A stretch of 64,000 nt of DNA from Actinobacteria bacterium IMCC19121 (GTDB lineage Bacteria > Actinomycetota > Actinomycetes > Nanopelagicales > Nanopelagicaceae), in assembly GCA_002284895.1 (NCBI GenBank), contig CP015605.1, forward strand, positions 372,001 through 436,000, given 5' to 3'. Shown here piece by piece: positions 1 through 9,020 of the stretch. The notes beneath the pieces are model-generated. The model was not told where the DNA came from. It did not search any database and was given only the letters and a program-made list of their open reading frames with translations. Within the stretch, counting starts at the first letter, position 1. Each line of letters starts with the position of its first letter. A program made the translations under genes and the position numbers.

Positions 1-1
1 G

Positions 2-472
2 GTCGACATTCATTCTGTGAAACTATCAAAGGCTCAAGAAATCGGAGCAACAAAAACTTTGATATTTCAAAATAAGCATGAAACCTTAACTGCATTACAA
101 GCTATTTTTGGGAACCGTTTACCTTCAGTTGCGATTGATACAACCGGCCATACTGATGCTATTGAAATTTGCTATGAGATTTCTTTGTCAGATGCTCGAG
201 TAATACTGGTTGGTGTTCCAAGAGCAGGGAATAATGCAAGTATTTATACATTGCCATTGCATTTTGGTAAAGTTCTTAAAGGCTCTGAGGGAGGCCAATC
301 AAAACCAGAAAGAGACATCCCTTTGCTTATGCAGTTGGTTTCTGACAAGCGATTAAATTTTGATGACTACCCAACACATAGTTTCCCTTTGATTGGCATA
401 AATGAAGCTATAGGTCAATTGAAAAATGGAACAATCGGGCGCATGATTATAGATTTAAGTGATACCAGGTAG
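2..472 (+). CDS. Medium-chain (zinc-type) alcohol dehydrogenase, C-terminal part
   Basis: The reading frame is open from base 2 and continues beyond the left window edge, so only about 155 C-terminal residues are seen. The start of the visible part (VDIHSVKLSKAQEIGATKT) is the second strand and helix of a Rossmann fold typical of medium-chain dehydrogenases, where an Asp binds the NAD ribose and is followed by K/L..A.e.GAT. A later glycine-rich segment (VILVGVP) is the strand before the C-terminal helices. The zinc ligands would lie upstream and cannot be checked. The next gene is a cupin 14 bases on, so they probably form one transcript in the sugar-modification region. The substrate is unknown. 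Confidence 0.7.
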   Translation, partial: VDIHSVKLSKAQEIGATKTLIFQNKHETLTALQAIFGNRLPSVAIDTTGHTDAIEICYEISLSDARVILVGVPRAGNNASIYTLPLHFGKVLKGSEGGQSKPERDIPLLMQLVSDKRLNFDDYPTHSFPLIGINEAIGQLKNGTIGRMIIDLSDTR

Positions 473-486
473 AATCAGGTTCTGCG

Positions 487-936
487 ATGAGAAAAATTAA
501 TCTTTCTGAAAATGAGACGATGCCAGGAGTTTTCCATGCTTCCGCCTGGGGGCAGCCGATTGATGAAAATCTACTAGAGCTTTTGATTGAAAAGGCTAAA
601 GTGAATTCAAATCGCAAAGCACGCCTATGTCTTCATCCAACACCCGATGAATTACTACAAGTTACGTACCTTGCATTCAGTAGCCCATATTCCGATAAAG
701 TCCACAAGCATCCGCATCGACCAGAGGTTGTCATTCCAGTTCACGGCTTAGCACGGCATTCAACTTTTGATCTGACAGGCCGAATTCTGAATAGTCAAGT
801 GCTAGATGGATCTAATCCAGTAGCGAATTCTACGGATGTAAACTCATGGCATTCTCTTGAGGTCCTGTCGGATAGTTTTGTGATGATAGAAATTGGGACT
901 GGTCCATTTTTATCTACATCCACGGTATATCTGTGA
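487..936 (+). CDS. WbuC-like cupin-fold metalloprotein
   Basis: A 149-residue protein with the features of WbuC-type cupins found in O-antigen clusters: an N-terminal region with RKARLCLHPTPDE, then a metal-binding motif HKHPHRPEVVIPVHG near residues 76-90, in which His residues and Glu would bind a metal, and a C-terminal WHSLEVL strand carrying another His. WbuC proteins are common beside sugar-amidation and deoxysugar genes but their reaction is not established. It lies 14 bases after a dehydrogenase and upstream of a carbamoyltransferase. The family assignment is by motif memory; a generic cupin is the alternative. Confidence 0.6.
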   Translation: MRKINLSENETMPGVFHASAWGQPIDENLLELLIEKAKVNSNRKARLCLHPTPDELLQVTYLAFSSPYSDKVHKHPHRPEVVIPVHGLARHSTFDLTGRILNSQVLDGSNPVANSTDVNSWHSLEVLSDSFVMIEIGTGPFLSTSTVYL

Positions 937-1249
937 TTTCAATAATTTAGATTTGCCATAATTTTAGATTAATAAGTTATTTAGGCACGGGTCTTACAAG
1001 TTCATAGAGTAAGCTAGTAAACCTACGAAATGTGTAAACGCCTAACGTAGAAACACTTTAAATATTTTGAATAAACTTTAATAGAAAGGAGTGCCTAACA
1101 TCTTTTGGCGACTGCTTATTAAGAGCCGTTTTGCATGGCAAATGCTTCCATTCTTCTAGGAGTGCTGTAGAATTTTATTCTCTAGATTTGTGAATAGGTA
1201 AAAACAAGGAATTATACCGACAACTTAACATCTAACTTGAGGTGGCACG
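937..1249 (+). other. AT-rich intergenic stretch, no supported gene
   Basis: This 313-base gap between the cupin and the carbamoyltransferase is AT-rich. It contains a Shine-Dalgarno-like aaagga directly before a GTG that opens a 22-codon frame (1091-1159, VPNIFWRLLIKSRFAWQMLP and two more residues). I cannot match that peptide to a family, and the spacing is poor for a ribosome site. A promoter for the carbamoyltransferase must lie here, but no convincing -35/-10 pair stands out. Confidence 0.5.
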
Positions 1250-2881
1250 ATGACATTTATTTTAGGCTTGCACAGTTCTTTCTCTGGGACCTCGCATGAT
1301 TCTTCAGCCACGCTTGTTTTGGATGGAGTCGTTATTGGAGCTATTGAGGAAGAGAGAATCAATAGAAAAAAGACTTCAGTAGCGCACCCCCCATCAAATG
1401 CTGTTAGGGAACTATTACGCATGAACGACCTTACTATCAAAGACATTTCACTAGTTGTGTCAGATGGCATTACTTACGTAGGGATGAAAGAAAAAGTCAA
1501 AGCATGGCTTGAGTATGAGTTTGGCTTTAGTCCTGAGATAGAAATAATTGAACAACCAAAAGCGCATGTGCTAGGTTCCTTTTTCTCTTCAGGTTTTACG
1601 GAAGCACTTTCAATTAGCATTGAAGGCGTGGGAGATGGTATCTCTACCCATGTAAGTATTTGTGCTAAGGATTCTGATGGGATGTTAAATCAGTATGAAA
1701 CCCTTTATAGCGCTGATAAATCAAAATCACTTGGCAATTTCTATACTGTTTTCACACAATATTTGGGATTTGAATCGGTAGAGGGTGAATACAAAGTGAT
1801 GGGTATGAGTGCGCTAGGAAAACCACGTTTTGATTTAAGCAGTATTTTAAGTTTTGATTTGGGTTCTGGAGATATTGTCTCGAATTTAAGTGAAGTAGAG
1901 TCAGAGATAAAAAGGACGAGTTTAGCGGAGCCTGCATTTAAGAAGTCAGGAATATTGAAATACTGTAACGCTGAGCCGCGAGTGCCCAGAAATCAGATTC
2001 TTCAAGAACACTTTGACCTAGCTTCGAGTGTCCAAGAAACTTTTAGATCTACTTACGTCGCAATAATCAAGTATTGGGTAGAACGTACTGGATTAAGATA
2101 TGTATGTCTTTCAGGTGGTTGTGCATTAAATGCTTTAGCAAACATGGACTTATTGGAGCTAAACATTGCGGGAATCTATGTTATGCCAGCAGCCAGCGAC
2201 AGAGGTGTCAGTTTAGGTGCTGCTTTTTGGGGATCCCATCTTTTAGGTTATGCAAACGAGCCACAGAAATCTATGTTTCTTGGAAAGAGTTTTTCAAATG
2301 CGGTAATTGAGTCTGAACTAAAAAATTGTGGTATTCCATACTCTAGTCCCAATAACTTTATAAAGTCAGCCGCAGAGGACATTGCTGCAGGACGGATTAT
2401 CGCTTGGTTTCAAGGTAGATCAGAATTTGGCCCCAGAGCACTCGGAGCACGAAGTATTTTAGCTAACCCAAGGGAACCTGGAATGAAAGATCATTTAAAT
2501 AGAAAAATTAAGTTTCGAGAAGAATATCGGCCATTTGCACCAGCCGTTCTTGATAAGTCATACTCTGGGAAATATGCCCAAAAAGCTGATTTGAGCAAGA
2601 TGACAATTACGGTCCCAGTAGAACCAAGCGAACAGTCAAAATTTCCAGAGGCAGTGCATACTGACGGAACATCTAGAGTCCAGGTAGTAACCGATGATTC
2701 GCATCCTTTTAGTTTACTCTTAAATGAACTTGAATCTTCAACAGGGCATGGCTCAGTTATCAACACTTCCTTCAATTTGCGGGGAGAACCAATTGTTGAC
2801 TCTCCCTCCGATGCACTTCGAACCTTTTTTAGTTCAGGAATCGATGTTCTTTATCTAGAGGGCTTTAAAATTCAAAAATGA
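1250..2881 (+). CDS. Carbamoyltransferase, NodU/CmcH/TobZ family
   Basis: A 543-residue enzyme of the family that transfers the carbamoyl group of carbamoyl phosphate, via carbamoyl-AMP, to a hydroxyl, usually of a sugar. Visible hallmarks are HDSSA (about residues 16-20) in the N-terminal Kae1-like domain, GGCALN near residue 288, GRSEFGPRALGARSILANPR near 388 in the YrdC-like C-terminal part, and NTSFNLRGEP near 504. Length is normal for the family. The ATG follows GAGGTGG at good spacing. It faces a glycosyltransferase tail to tail. In this setting it most likely O-carbamoylates a sugar of the surface glycan; the acceptor cannot be read from sequence. Confidence 0.9.
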   Translation: MTFILGLHSSFSGTSHDSSATLVLDGVVIGAIEEERINRKKTSVAHPPSNAVRELLRMNDLTIKDISLVVSDGITYVGMKEKVKAWLEYEFGFSPEIEIIEQPKAHVLGSFFSSGFTEALSISIEGVGDGISTHVSICAKDSDGMLNQYETLYSADKSKSLGNFYTVFTQYLGFESVEGEYKVMGMSALGKPRFDLSSILSFDLGSGDIVSNLSEVESEIKRTSLAEPAFKKSGILKYCNAEPRVPRNQILQEHFDLASSVQETFRSTYVAIIKYWVERTGLRYVCLSGGCALNALANMDLLELNIAGIYVMPAASDRGVSLGAAFWGSHLLGYANEPQKSMFLGKSFSNAVIESELKNCGIPYSSPNNFIKSAAEDIAAGRIIAWFQGRSEFGPRALGARSILANPREPGMKDHLNRKIKFREEYRPFAPAVLDKSYSGKYAQKADLSKMTITVPVEPSEQSKFPEAVHTDGTSRVQVVTDDSHPFSLLLNELESSTGHGSVINTSFNLRGEPIVDSPSDALRTFFSSGIDVLYLEGFKIQK

Positions 2882-2993
2882 TTTATGGTTTTAGCAGTTG
2901 GGTATCAATCAATTTATTATTGAATTTAGGTTAGGTGGCAGTCGTAAGAATCAATGATCAGTTTTGTAATGGGAACATGTTTTGCGTATACAA

Positions 2994-4355
2994 TCACCTC
3001 AGGTATTTTTGACCCATAGTTGATAACCAAAAAGTACCAACCCTTGCATTTTTGTGGACCGTCTTGTGCATCCCAATAAACTTAGGGTTTTCAGAGAAAA
3101 TCGCCCAGAATTGCCTTTGGGCTTCTATGTCCTCTGCAGAATCTTTTTGAATCTTATTGATTTTTTGCCAAAATTCCATCACTGACTGAGCTATGACTTC
3201 GGTCGATAAATCTTCCACCTCGATACCATTAGATTCGTAGTCACGGGAACTGTAGTAAGTATTTTGGATTGTGTCTGACAGAGTGAGAACTTCCCTGGAG
3301 TTTTTCCATACCAATTTTTTCGAGACCCAAGTCATGTCGAAAAAACTCGCTATATCCAATAGCGGAAGAGCATTTACAAATAGAATTGGCTTTCTATATA
3401 TTCCACCCAAGTAATCAAGTCCAGAGGCTGTCGAAATTATCGCTGACGAATTAGCAAAAAGCCAAATGTCCAACAAATCCGATTTCTTGGATTCAAAGGC
3501 ATAATCAATTATTCGGTGAGATTTAGTTTGAATTCGATTAGCCATAGACTTTCCCATCCTCAACACCCAAACACCTTGCGATGCTAGCCATTCAATTGCC
3601 GGAATGTAAGTTTTGATGTCACTATCCCTATAAGAATGGTAACTCCAGTCATAGTTTGAGTGATTTTGGTTTAGGTATGCAGAATCACGTACAAGTATCA
3701 CGACAAATGGCTCACCCTTTCTCCAGCCTTTTGATTTGAGCCAATCTTCACAACTTGCATCTTCAGATGGGAGAAACGGAATTGAGCAATCAAACCGTTG
3801 AAGCAAACCCTCTATGTCCCTTGAGCCAGTAAGCGATGAGTTGATTGTGTGCAACCCACCGCCGGGAATAATCCGGCTCCAATCATCAAGATATCTAAGC
3901 CAATTGCCGAGAACTTTTAACGAGCTTCGCCTGGCCATTAATTCCCATTGAGTATTTGAAATTGGGCCTTTAAGGAAATAGAAATTAAATGTTCTAGGGG
4001 ACTTAATTTCTTCTCTTCCTATTTGTTCTGAGATATCTGAGACAAAGTGACCAATACGGTCGGATTGGATTCCACAGATTCGGATAATCATTAAGGGGCG
4101 AATCAACCGAATGAGTAAGGCAGAAGGTATCGCCCAAATTGCGCTTGCCGCCAATCGGTACCGGTATCTCAAGTCTGTCTCAATTCTTATCAGGCATGGT
4201 GGGGCTTTTATAGGATAGCCCCGAACGCAAAGCCGAGTGTAGTGGTCAAGTTCAGGAGGATTAGATAGTTCAATAGCCCTTACATATACACCCCAGGCCA
4301 GATATGTCGCTAGGTGGTAATGAGCACCCCTTTTCATAGGGTTAGATTTACCCAT
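2994..4355 (-). CDS. TIGR04372-type putative glycosyltransferase
   Basis: A 453-residue protein resembling the TIGR04372 family seen in polysaccharide loci: a first half without clear motifs, then VVILVRDSAYL, a YHSYRDSDIKTYIPAI segment and GVWVLRMGK (about residues 220-275), followed by ASGLDYLGGIYRKPILFVN. The last part suggests a GT-B-like donor domain. Its start ATG overlaps the ATG of the divergent glyoxalase-like gene by two bases. A downstream ATG at 4337 (M7, then KRGAHYH) is an alternative, and neither has a Shine-Dalgarno, so leaderless translation is possible. Donor and acceptor are unknown. Confidence 0.65.
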   Translation of the reverse strand: MGKSNPMKRGAHYHLATYLAWGVYVRAIELSNPPELDHYTRLCVRGYPIKAPPCLIRIETDLRYRYRLAASAIWAIPSALLIRLIRPLMIIRICGIQSDRIGHFVSDISEQIGREEIKSPRTFNFYFLKGPISNTQWELMARRSSLKVLGNWLRYLDDWSRIIPGGGLHTINSSLTGSRDIEGLLQRFDCSIPFLPSEDASCEDWLKSKGWRKGEPFVVILVRDSAYLNQNHSNYDWSYHSYRDSDIKTYIPAIEWLASQGVWVLRMGKSMANRIQTKSHRIIDYAFESKKSDLLDIWLFANSSAIISTASGLDYLGGIYRKPILFVNALPLLDIASFFDMTWVSKKLVWKNSREVLTLSDTIQNTYYSSRDYESNGIEVEDLSTEVIAQSVMEFWQKINKIQKDSAEDIEAQRQFWAIFSENPKFIGMHKTVHKNARVGTFWLSTMGQKYLR

Positions 4356-5001
4356 GCGCTTAGACCATGTCTCATATGTAACTTCCCATGATCAATTAGC
4401 CGACACAGTTCAACGCCTAGGTTCGCGCCTCGGCTCAACCTTTGTTGACGGAGGCGTTCACCCACGCTTTGGTACACGTAACTTCACATTACCGCTGCAA
4501 AACGGTCACTACATCGAAGTTGTATGTCCACTCGATCATCCGGCATCCGATGCTTCACCGTTTGGTAAAGCTGTATCAAAGCGTGCTGCAGAAGGTGGCG
4601 GTTGGCTCACCTGGGTTGTCTCTGTTGATGATGTTTCAAAGGTTGAAGCACGTTTAGGTCGACAAGCCGTAGATGGCCATCGCACAAAGCCAGATGGTCA
4701 TGATCTTTCTTGGAAGCAAATCGGTGTTCTTGGAACTCTAGAAGATAAGCAACTTCCTTTCTTTATCGAATGGAAATCACTTGATCACCCATCAACTGAT
4801 GGCAAAGCAATTGCAAAGATTGTTAAAGTGGAAATCGCAGGGGATGAAAAGCGCATTCAAGAGTGGCTAGGTAGTGAATTATCTATCGCCCTTGGTAATG
4901 AGGTTGAAATCATCTGGCTAACTCCAGCAGATACCGAAGGTGAATCAGGCATTGTTGCCGTGCACTTAATGACTCCAAATGGTGTTGTGCGCTTGGATTA
5001 A
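4354..5001 (+). CDS. VOC/glyoxalase-like domain protein
   Basis: A 215-residue protein beginning RLDHVSYVTS, the first strand of a vicinal-oxygen-chelate fold with a metal-ligand His. It continues with DGGVHPRFGTRNFTLPL and HYIEVVCPLDHPASDASPFG, a pattern typical of glyoxalase-like (PF13468-type) proteins. A second half with FFIEWKSLDHPS repeats the module. It is not obviously part of glycan synthesis, and its codon use looks more like a core gene than its left neighbour. The start codon overlaps the divergent neighbour's start. Reaction unknown. Confidence 0.7.
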   Translation: MRLDHVSYVTSHDQLADTVQRLGSRLGSTFVDGGVHPRFGTRNFTLPLQNGHYIEVVCPLDHPASDASPFGKAVSKRAAEGGGWLTWVVSVDDVSKVEARLGRQAVDGHRTKPDGHDLSWKQIGVLGTLEDKQLPFFIEWKSLDHPSTDGKAIAKIVKVEIAGDEKRIQEWLGSELSIALGNEVEIIWLTPADTEGESGIVAVHLMTPNGVVRLD

Positions 5002-5116
5002 GAGTCATCTGATGAAACCCGCTCCACTAGACAAAAACTGTAGTTTCACACGAGTCCTGCTTTAAAAGCTCAGGTAATACGTTGAGTTCTCACTGAACTC
5101 CTGTACATTTCCACCT

Positions 5117-6076
5117 ATGGCAAGAACAAAGAAATCAACAACAGTAGATGTTGTGGTTCCTTGCTTTAATGAAGAAGATAGCTTGCCCTTATTTTTTGCT
5201 TCATATACTCAGTTAGCCAAATCTCATCCACAATATGCTTTTAACATAATAGTTATTGATAATGGAAGCTCGGATTCAACACTAAAGATTGCAAAAGAAT
5301 TCATCTCAACAACAAAAGCGGGTATTTGCCTTGAACTATCCAAGAATTTTGGGAAAGAAGCTTCTTTAACAGCCGGGCTTGAGGCAAGCACCTCAGAACT
5401 AGTCATTCCAATAGATGCTGATTTGCAAGACCCTATCGAGCTGATCCCAACTTTGATTGAGCGCTGGGAGCAGACTGGTGCAGACGTGGTTCTTGCACGC
5501 CGAAAGACCAGAGATGAAGATACTATTTTTCGCCGCACTGTCTCTACTCTTTACATTTCTGTCTTCAGGAAATTATCTGGTGTCGATCTACACCCAAATG
5601 TAGGTGAATTCCGCTTGATGACTCGCGCAGTTATTGAAGCCTTTAGCACCATGCCAGAGCGCCAACGCTTTGTAAGAGGCATGCTTGCCTGGCTGGGTTT
5701 TAAAGTAGAAATTGTTGATTACATCAGACCTGCAAGAGCTGGAGGCAAGAGCTCGTTTAACCTTTTTCGCCTTTTCGAATTAGGCGTTCAAGGAATTACG
5801 GCCTTTTCAATCAAACCACTTCGCATGGCAACTATTTTTGGGCTAATTACAGCTTTAGGTTCTGGAATATATGCAATCTTTATTTTTGCTGAGGCAATTA
5901 ACAACAGGACGCCAGTGCCAGGTTATGCATCTTTACTCATAACTGTCTTATTTCTAGGAGGGATGCAACTTCTATTCCTTGGAATTATCGGTGAATACCT
6001 CGGTCGAGTCCTTCTTGAATCTAAAGCCCGTCCAAACTATGTAATACGAAAGGTGTATAAAGGCAATGGACGGTGA
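5117..6076 (+). CDS. GtrB/DPM1-like polyprenyl-phosphate glycosyltransferase (GT2)
   Basis: A 319-residue GT2 enzyme. The N-terminal GT-A domain has DVVVPCFNEEDSLP, IDNGSSDST and the metal-binding DADLQDP near residue 99. It ends in two hydrophobic segments, about 236-256 and 271-298, and a basic ARPNYVIRKVYK tail. This architecture matches GtrB/ArnC/DPM1 proteins, which move a sugar from a nucleotide donor to undecaprenyl phosphate on the inner face of the membrane. It overlaps the following methyltransferase by 11 bases. No obvious Shine-Dalgarno precedes the ATG. The sugar is not known; a GtrA partner occurs only far away at 56.4 kb. Confidence 0.85.
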   Translation: MARTKKSTTVDVVVPCFNEEDSLPLFFASYTQLAKSHPQYAFNIIVIDNGSSDSTLKIAKEFISTTKAGICLELSKNFGKEASLTAGLEASTSELVIPIDADLQDPIELIPTLIERWEQTGADVVLARRKTRDEDTIFRRTVSTLYISVFRKLSGVDLHPNVGEFRLMTRAVIEAFSTMPERQRFVRGMLAWLGFKVEIVDYIRPARAGGKSSFNLFRLFELGVQGITAFSIKPLRMATIFGLITALGSGIYAIFIFAEAINNRTPVPGYASLLITVLFLGGMQLLFLGIIGEYLGRVLLESKARPNYVIRKVYKGNGR

Positions 6077-6806
6077 AGCATATAAAGAGATGATTGAGCT
6101 TCAAGAGAAGCACTGGTGGTTCGTTGCTAGACGCGATGTGATTCAAGGCTTTATGAAGCTGCAAATGAATGAGAGTTCAACAAGTAAAGTTCTAGAGATT
6201 GGATGCGGCGTAGGAGGAAACGTAGGCTTGCTAAGTCAATCTGGGAACTATCTTGGAATAGACATGCACAAGCCTGCAATTGATTATTGTTCAGTGAAGT
6301 TCCCGCAGTTTAATTTTCAATGTACACGCGTGGAAGACATCCCAGAAGAATTTAGCTCCAATAAGTTTGATTCAATCTATATTCTCGATGTCCTAGAGCA
6401 CATTGATGATCAGCTCACAATCCTTAAATCTACCCAGAACTACCTCACTCAGAACGGCAGAATTCTTCTCACAGTGCCTGCATTTGAGTTTCTTTGGTCT
6501 CCACATGATGATTTTGTTCATCATGTCAGACGGTATACGAAGAATGGTTTAAAGAAGACTTTAGAAGAAGCTGGATATAAAATAGAGCGAATCTCCTATT
6601 TCAATTCCATCCTTTTCCCACTCGCACTGATTCAAAGGCTTGGGATGAGGCTGATGAAGAAGAAGCTAAGCACTCACCTTTCGACCCCACCAACTATGGT
6701 TAACTGGCTTTTCACAGTAATTTTCGCTCAAGAAGCATGGATTTTGAAACATACAAATCTGCCAGTTGGTCTATCGATAATGGCAGTTGTGTCGAAAAAG
6801 TTATAG
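6066..6806 (+). CDS. Class I SAM-dependent methyltransferase
   Basis: A 246-residue methyltransferase. It opens with EKHWWFVARRDVI, common in sugar-locus methyltransferases, then motif I VLEIGCGVGGNVGLL, an acidic strand end YLGIDMHKPAI, and SIYILDVLEHIDDQ followed by RILLTVPAF, the usual strand 4 and 5 pattern of Methyltransf_11/23 proteins. The start overlaps the upstream GtrB-like gene by 11 bases, so the two are translationally coupled. The hydrophobic C-terminal stretch could associate with the membrane. It probably O- or N-methylates a lipid-linked or nucleotide sugar; the acceptor is not predictable. Confidence 0.8.
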   Translation: MDGEAYKEMIELQEKHWWFVARRDVIQGFMKLQMNESSTSKVLEIGCGVGGNVGLLSQSGNYLGIDMHKPAIDYCSVKFPQFNFQCTRVEDIPEEFSSNKFDSIYILDVLEHIDDQLTILKSTQNYLTQNGRILLTVPAFEFLWSPHDDFVHHVRRYTKNGLKKTLEEAGYKIERISYFNSILFPLALIQRLGMRLMKKKLSTHLSTPPTMVNWLFTVIFAQEAWILKHTNLPVGLSIMAVVSKKL

Positions 6807-7019
6807 GAATCAATCCAAAGCATCACCATTTGAGACTAGAAGTTCATCCTGAACAAGAAAGCAAACCTTTACATAGAATCTTACACAGTATTAAACACAC
6901 TTGACGACTTTACAATAGAGAATGTGAGTAGTAGTCAATAAAAGATTAAGAATTCTGATTCAGAACATGGGGCCCATCTTCACTCTATGTCAACCTCTGG
7001 CGGGTAATCACAAAGATAA

Positions 7020-7970
7020 TCATAGGTTTAATATCTCGTCAGCGATTCTGCTAGCACCTTCAAGATCAATTAAATTTGCACAATTCTTCCGCAATGATTC
7101 TCGAAGTTCACTCGATTGCACCAATTGAACAACGTTTTTTTCGTTAATCTCCCAATTACTTTGGATAAATCGGCCGATAGGATATGCAACTCCTGCAGAT
7201 GAAAGTGTTTCGTAGTAGGCTTCTTGATTATTGACCGCGCATCCAATTCCAACTGCAACTTCACGCGCCACGAATTCTAAACTGGTTGTGCTTGCTGTTG
7301 TAAAAATCAGCATTGCACTCTTAGCGAACACGTCTAGCTCGGATCCTATAGGAACGACTGCGAATCTAGAATCTAGTTCAGCTAATTCAAAATTATTTGT
7401 AAAAATGCGTGCACGGTAGTCATAAGTGATTTTCTTTAGCGCGGCGCAAATAGCCTCAACAAAATTGAAAGTATCAGTCCCACCCCCAGTGACCAAGATT
7501 TCAAGAACTCCAATATTGTGATCAGATGCATTATTCTTTTTGATTGATTTCCTAAATGGAATGTAATTTGGTCCTGCTAAAACTTTGGTACCTGAGACTG
7601 GCTTCCAGTCAACCGATAGCCCCGGGTGAATCATTAGATCAGCTAAGTACCCAGGTGTAAACTCATCGATAATTGTAACGACCGCTTTCCAGTTTCTTTG
7701 CTGTATGAACTCATCGTCAATAGACAGAGTATAAGAATCAAGAATCAAAACGTCGGTCTTAGAATTCGCATTAAAACTTGCTGCATCATTGAAAATTGCT
7801 GAAAAACCAAGAGTATTAATCCTCAGGGCTAGCCAAGGAACATCAGAAAACTCACCGACGAAAACAACCTCTTTACCCCGTGTAATTAGTTCTTCAGCAA
7901 TAGCCGTTGACCGCATTACATGCCCCGAGCCAATTGATTGCGAAGCATCGGCTCGCAGAACATATCTCAT
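7020..7970 (-). CDS. pseG: UDP-2,4-diacetamido-2,4,6-trideoxy-beta-L-altropyranose hydrolase (PseG)
   Basis: Fourth step of pseudaminic acid synthesis: removal of UDP from UDP-2,4-diacetamido-trideoxy-altrose. The N-terminus MRYVLRADASQSIGSGHVMR is the PseG signature, with the GxGH loop that carries the proposed catalytic His. VTGGGTDTFNFVEAI forms the start of the C-terminal UDP-binding half, typical of this MurG-like GT-B fold. I chose the ATG at 7970, because an upstream ATG at 8012 would add 14 residues before the conserved start and would lie inside a palindrome between the divergent genes. It is divergent from pseB. About 316 residues. Confidence 0.85.
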   Translation of the reverse strand: MRYVLRADASQSIGSGHVMRSTAIAEELITRGKEVVFVGEFSDVPWLALRINTLGFSAIFNDAASFNANSKTDVLILDSYTLSIDDEFIQQRNWKAVVTIIDEFTPGYLADLMIHPGLSVDWKPVSGTKVLAGPNYIPFRKSIKKNNASDHNIGVLEILVTGGGTDTFNFVEAICAALKKITYDYRARIFTNNFELAELDSRFAVVPIGSELDVFAKSAMLIFTTASTTSLEFVAREVAVGIGCAVNNQEAYYETLSSAGVAYPIGRFIQSNWEINEKNVVQLVQSSELRESLRKNCANLIDLEGASRIADEILNL

Positions 7971-8002
7971 AGGGGTTAAGGGTATGCTCCATCCATTGAG
8001 TT

Positions 8003-8015
8003 GCGGTGACACCGC
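8003..8015. promoter_or_regulatory. Perfect 13-base palindrome between divergent pseG and pseB
   Basis: GCGGTG-A-CACCGC is a perfect 6-1-6 inverted repeat in the short gap between the divergent pseG and pseB start codons. It lies about 20 bases upstream of the pseB ATG and about 33 upstream of the chosen pseG start. Position and symmetry suggest an operator for a dimeric regulator acting on both directions. No regulator gene is nearby, and the role is inference. Confidence 0.35.
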
Positions 8016-8036
8016 TCAGACACGGGGGAGGCTCAG

Positions 8037-9014
8037 ATGTCGCAGTTAGACGGCGCTTCGGTACTTATAACGGGCGGAACGGGATCATTGGGCAAAGCTC
8101 TTGTTGCTTACCTTTTGACGGAAACGAAAGTGCGCCGAATTGCAATTTTGTCTCGTGATGAGCTTAAGCAGCACCACTTACGAATCCAATTCCAAGATGA
8201 CCCACGTCTCCGTTGGTTTTTGGGCGACGTTCGCGACCTGGACCGCCTCAAGCGCGCTTTTCATGGAGTTGACTATGTCATACATGCTGCAGCCCTTAAG
8301 CAAGTTGATACGGGCGAATACAACCCCATGGAATTCATTAAAACCAATATTTTAGGAAGTCAAAATGTTATTGATGCCTCTATTGATGCAGGCGTAAAAC
8401 GTGTAGTAGCCCTTTCAACTGACAAGGCTTCCTCACCCATTAATCTTTATGGCGCCACCAAGTTAACGGCGGATAAACTTTTTGTCGCGGCAAATAATTA
8501 CAGTTTTGCCTACGAAACAATATTTTCAGTTGTAAGATATGGAAATGTGATGGGAAGTCGTGGTTCAGTGATTCCTTTCTTCCAGAAAATAGCAGCGCAA
8601 GGGAAACCTTTGCCGATAACAGACTTAAGAATGACTAGATTTTGGATAAGTATTGAATCGGCAGTTAAATTCGTTATCGATTCGTTAGAAATGATGACAG
8701 GTGGTGAGCTCTATGTTCCAAGGATTCCAAGTATGAAAATTATTGATCTTGCACACGCTGTTGCTCCAGATGCAAAGCTAGAAGAAATTGGCATGCGTCC
8801 AGGAGAAAAGCTTCACGAAGAAATGATTTCGGCCGATGACAGCCGCCGAACATTTATTCTCGAAAACCGTTATGTCGTGACCCCTGTTGTTGCAGAATGG
8901 GGTTATGAGACCCCTAAGGGTACAAGAATGCCGGAAGGCCACGCGTATAGATCTGACACAAATGATTTGTGGATGTCAGAATCAGATATTAAAAACTTCA
9001 TCAAGAACCTTTAA
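8037..9014 (+). CDS. pseB: UDP-N-acetylglucosamine 4,6-dehydratase (inverting), PseB
   Basis: First step of the pseudaminic acid pathway, converting UDP-GlcNAc to the 4-keto-6-deoxy-L-arabino product. An extended SDR of 325 residues with VLITGGTGSLGKAL (NAD binding), ALSTDKASSPINLYGATK containing the catalytic Tyr138 and Lys142, RYGNVMGSRGSVIPFF, and the FlaA1/PseB signature MRPGEKLHEEMIS. STDKA and the C-terminal motif separate it from RmlB and GalE. A strong GGGGAGG sits upstream of the ATG. pseC follows after 6 bases, giving the usual pseB-pseC pair. Confidence 0.93.
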   Translation: MSQLDGASVLITGGTGSLGKALVAYLLTETKVRRIAILSRDELKQHHLRIQFQDDPRLRWFLGDVRDLDRLKRAFHGVDYVIHAAALKQVDTGEYNPMEFIKTNILGSQNVIDASIDAGVKRVVALSTDKASSPINLYGATKLTADKLFVAANNYSFAYETIFSVVRYGNVMGSRGSVIPFFQKIAAQGKPLPITDLRMTRFWISIESAVKFVIDSLEMMTGGELYVPRIPSMKIIDLAHAVAPDAKLEEIGMRPGEKLHEEMISADDSRRTFILENRYVVTPVVAEWGYETPKGTRMPEGHAYRSDTNDLWMSESDIKNFIKNL

Positions 9015-9020
9015 TTTCTA

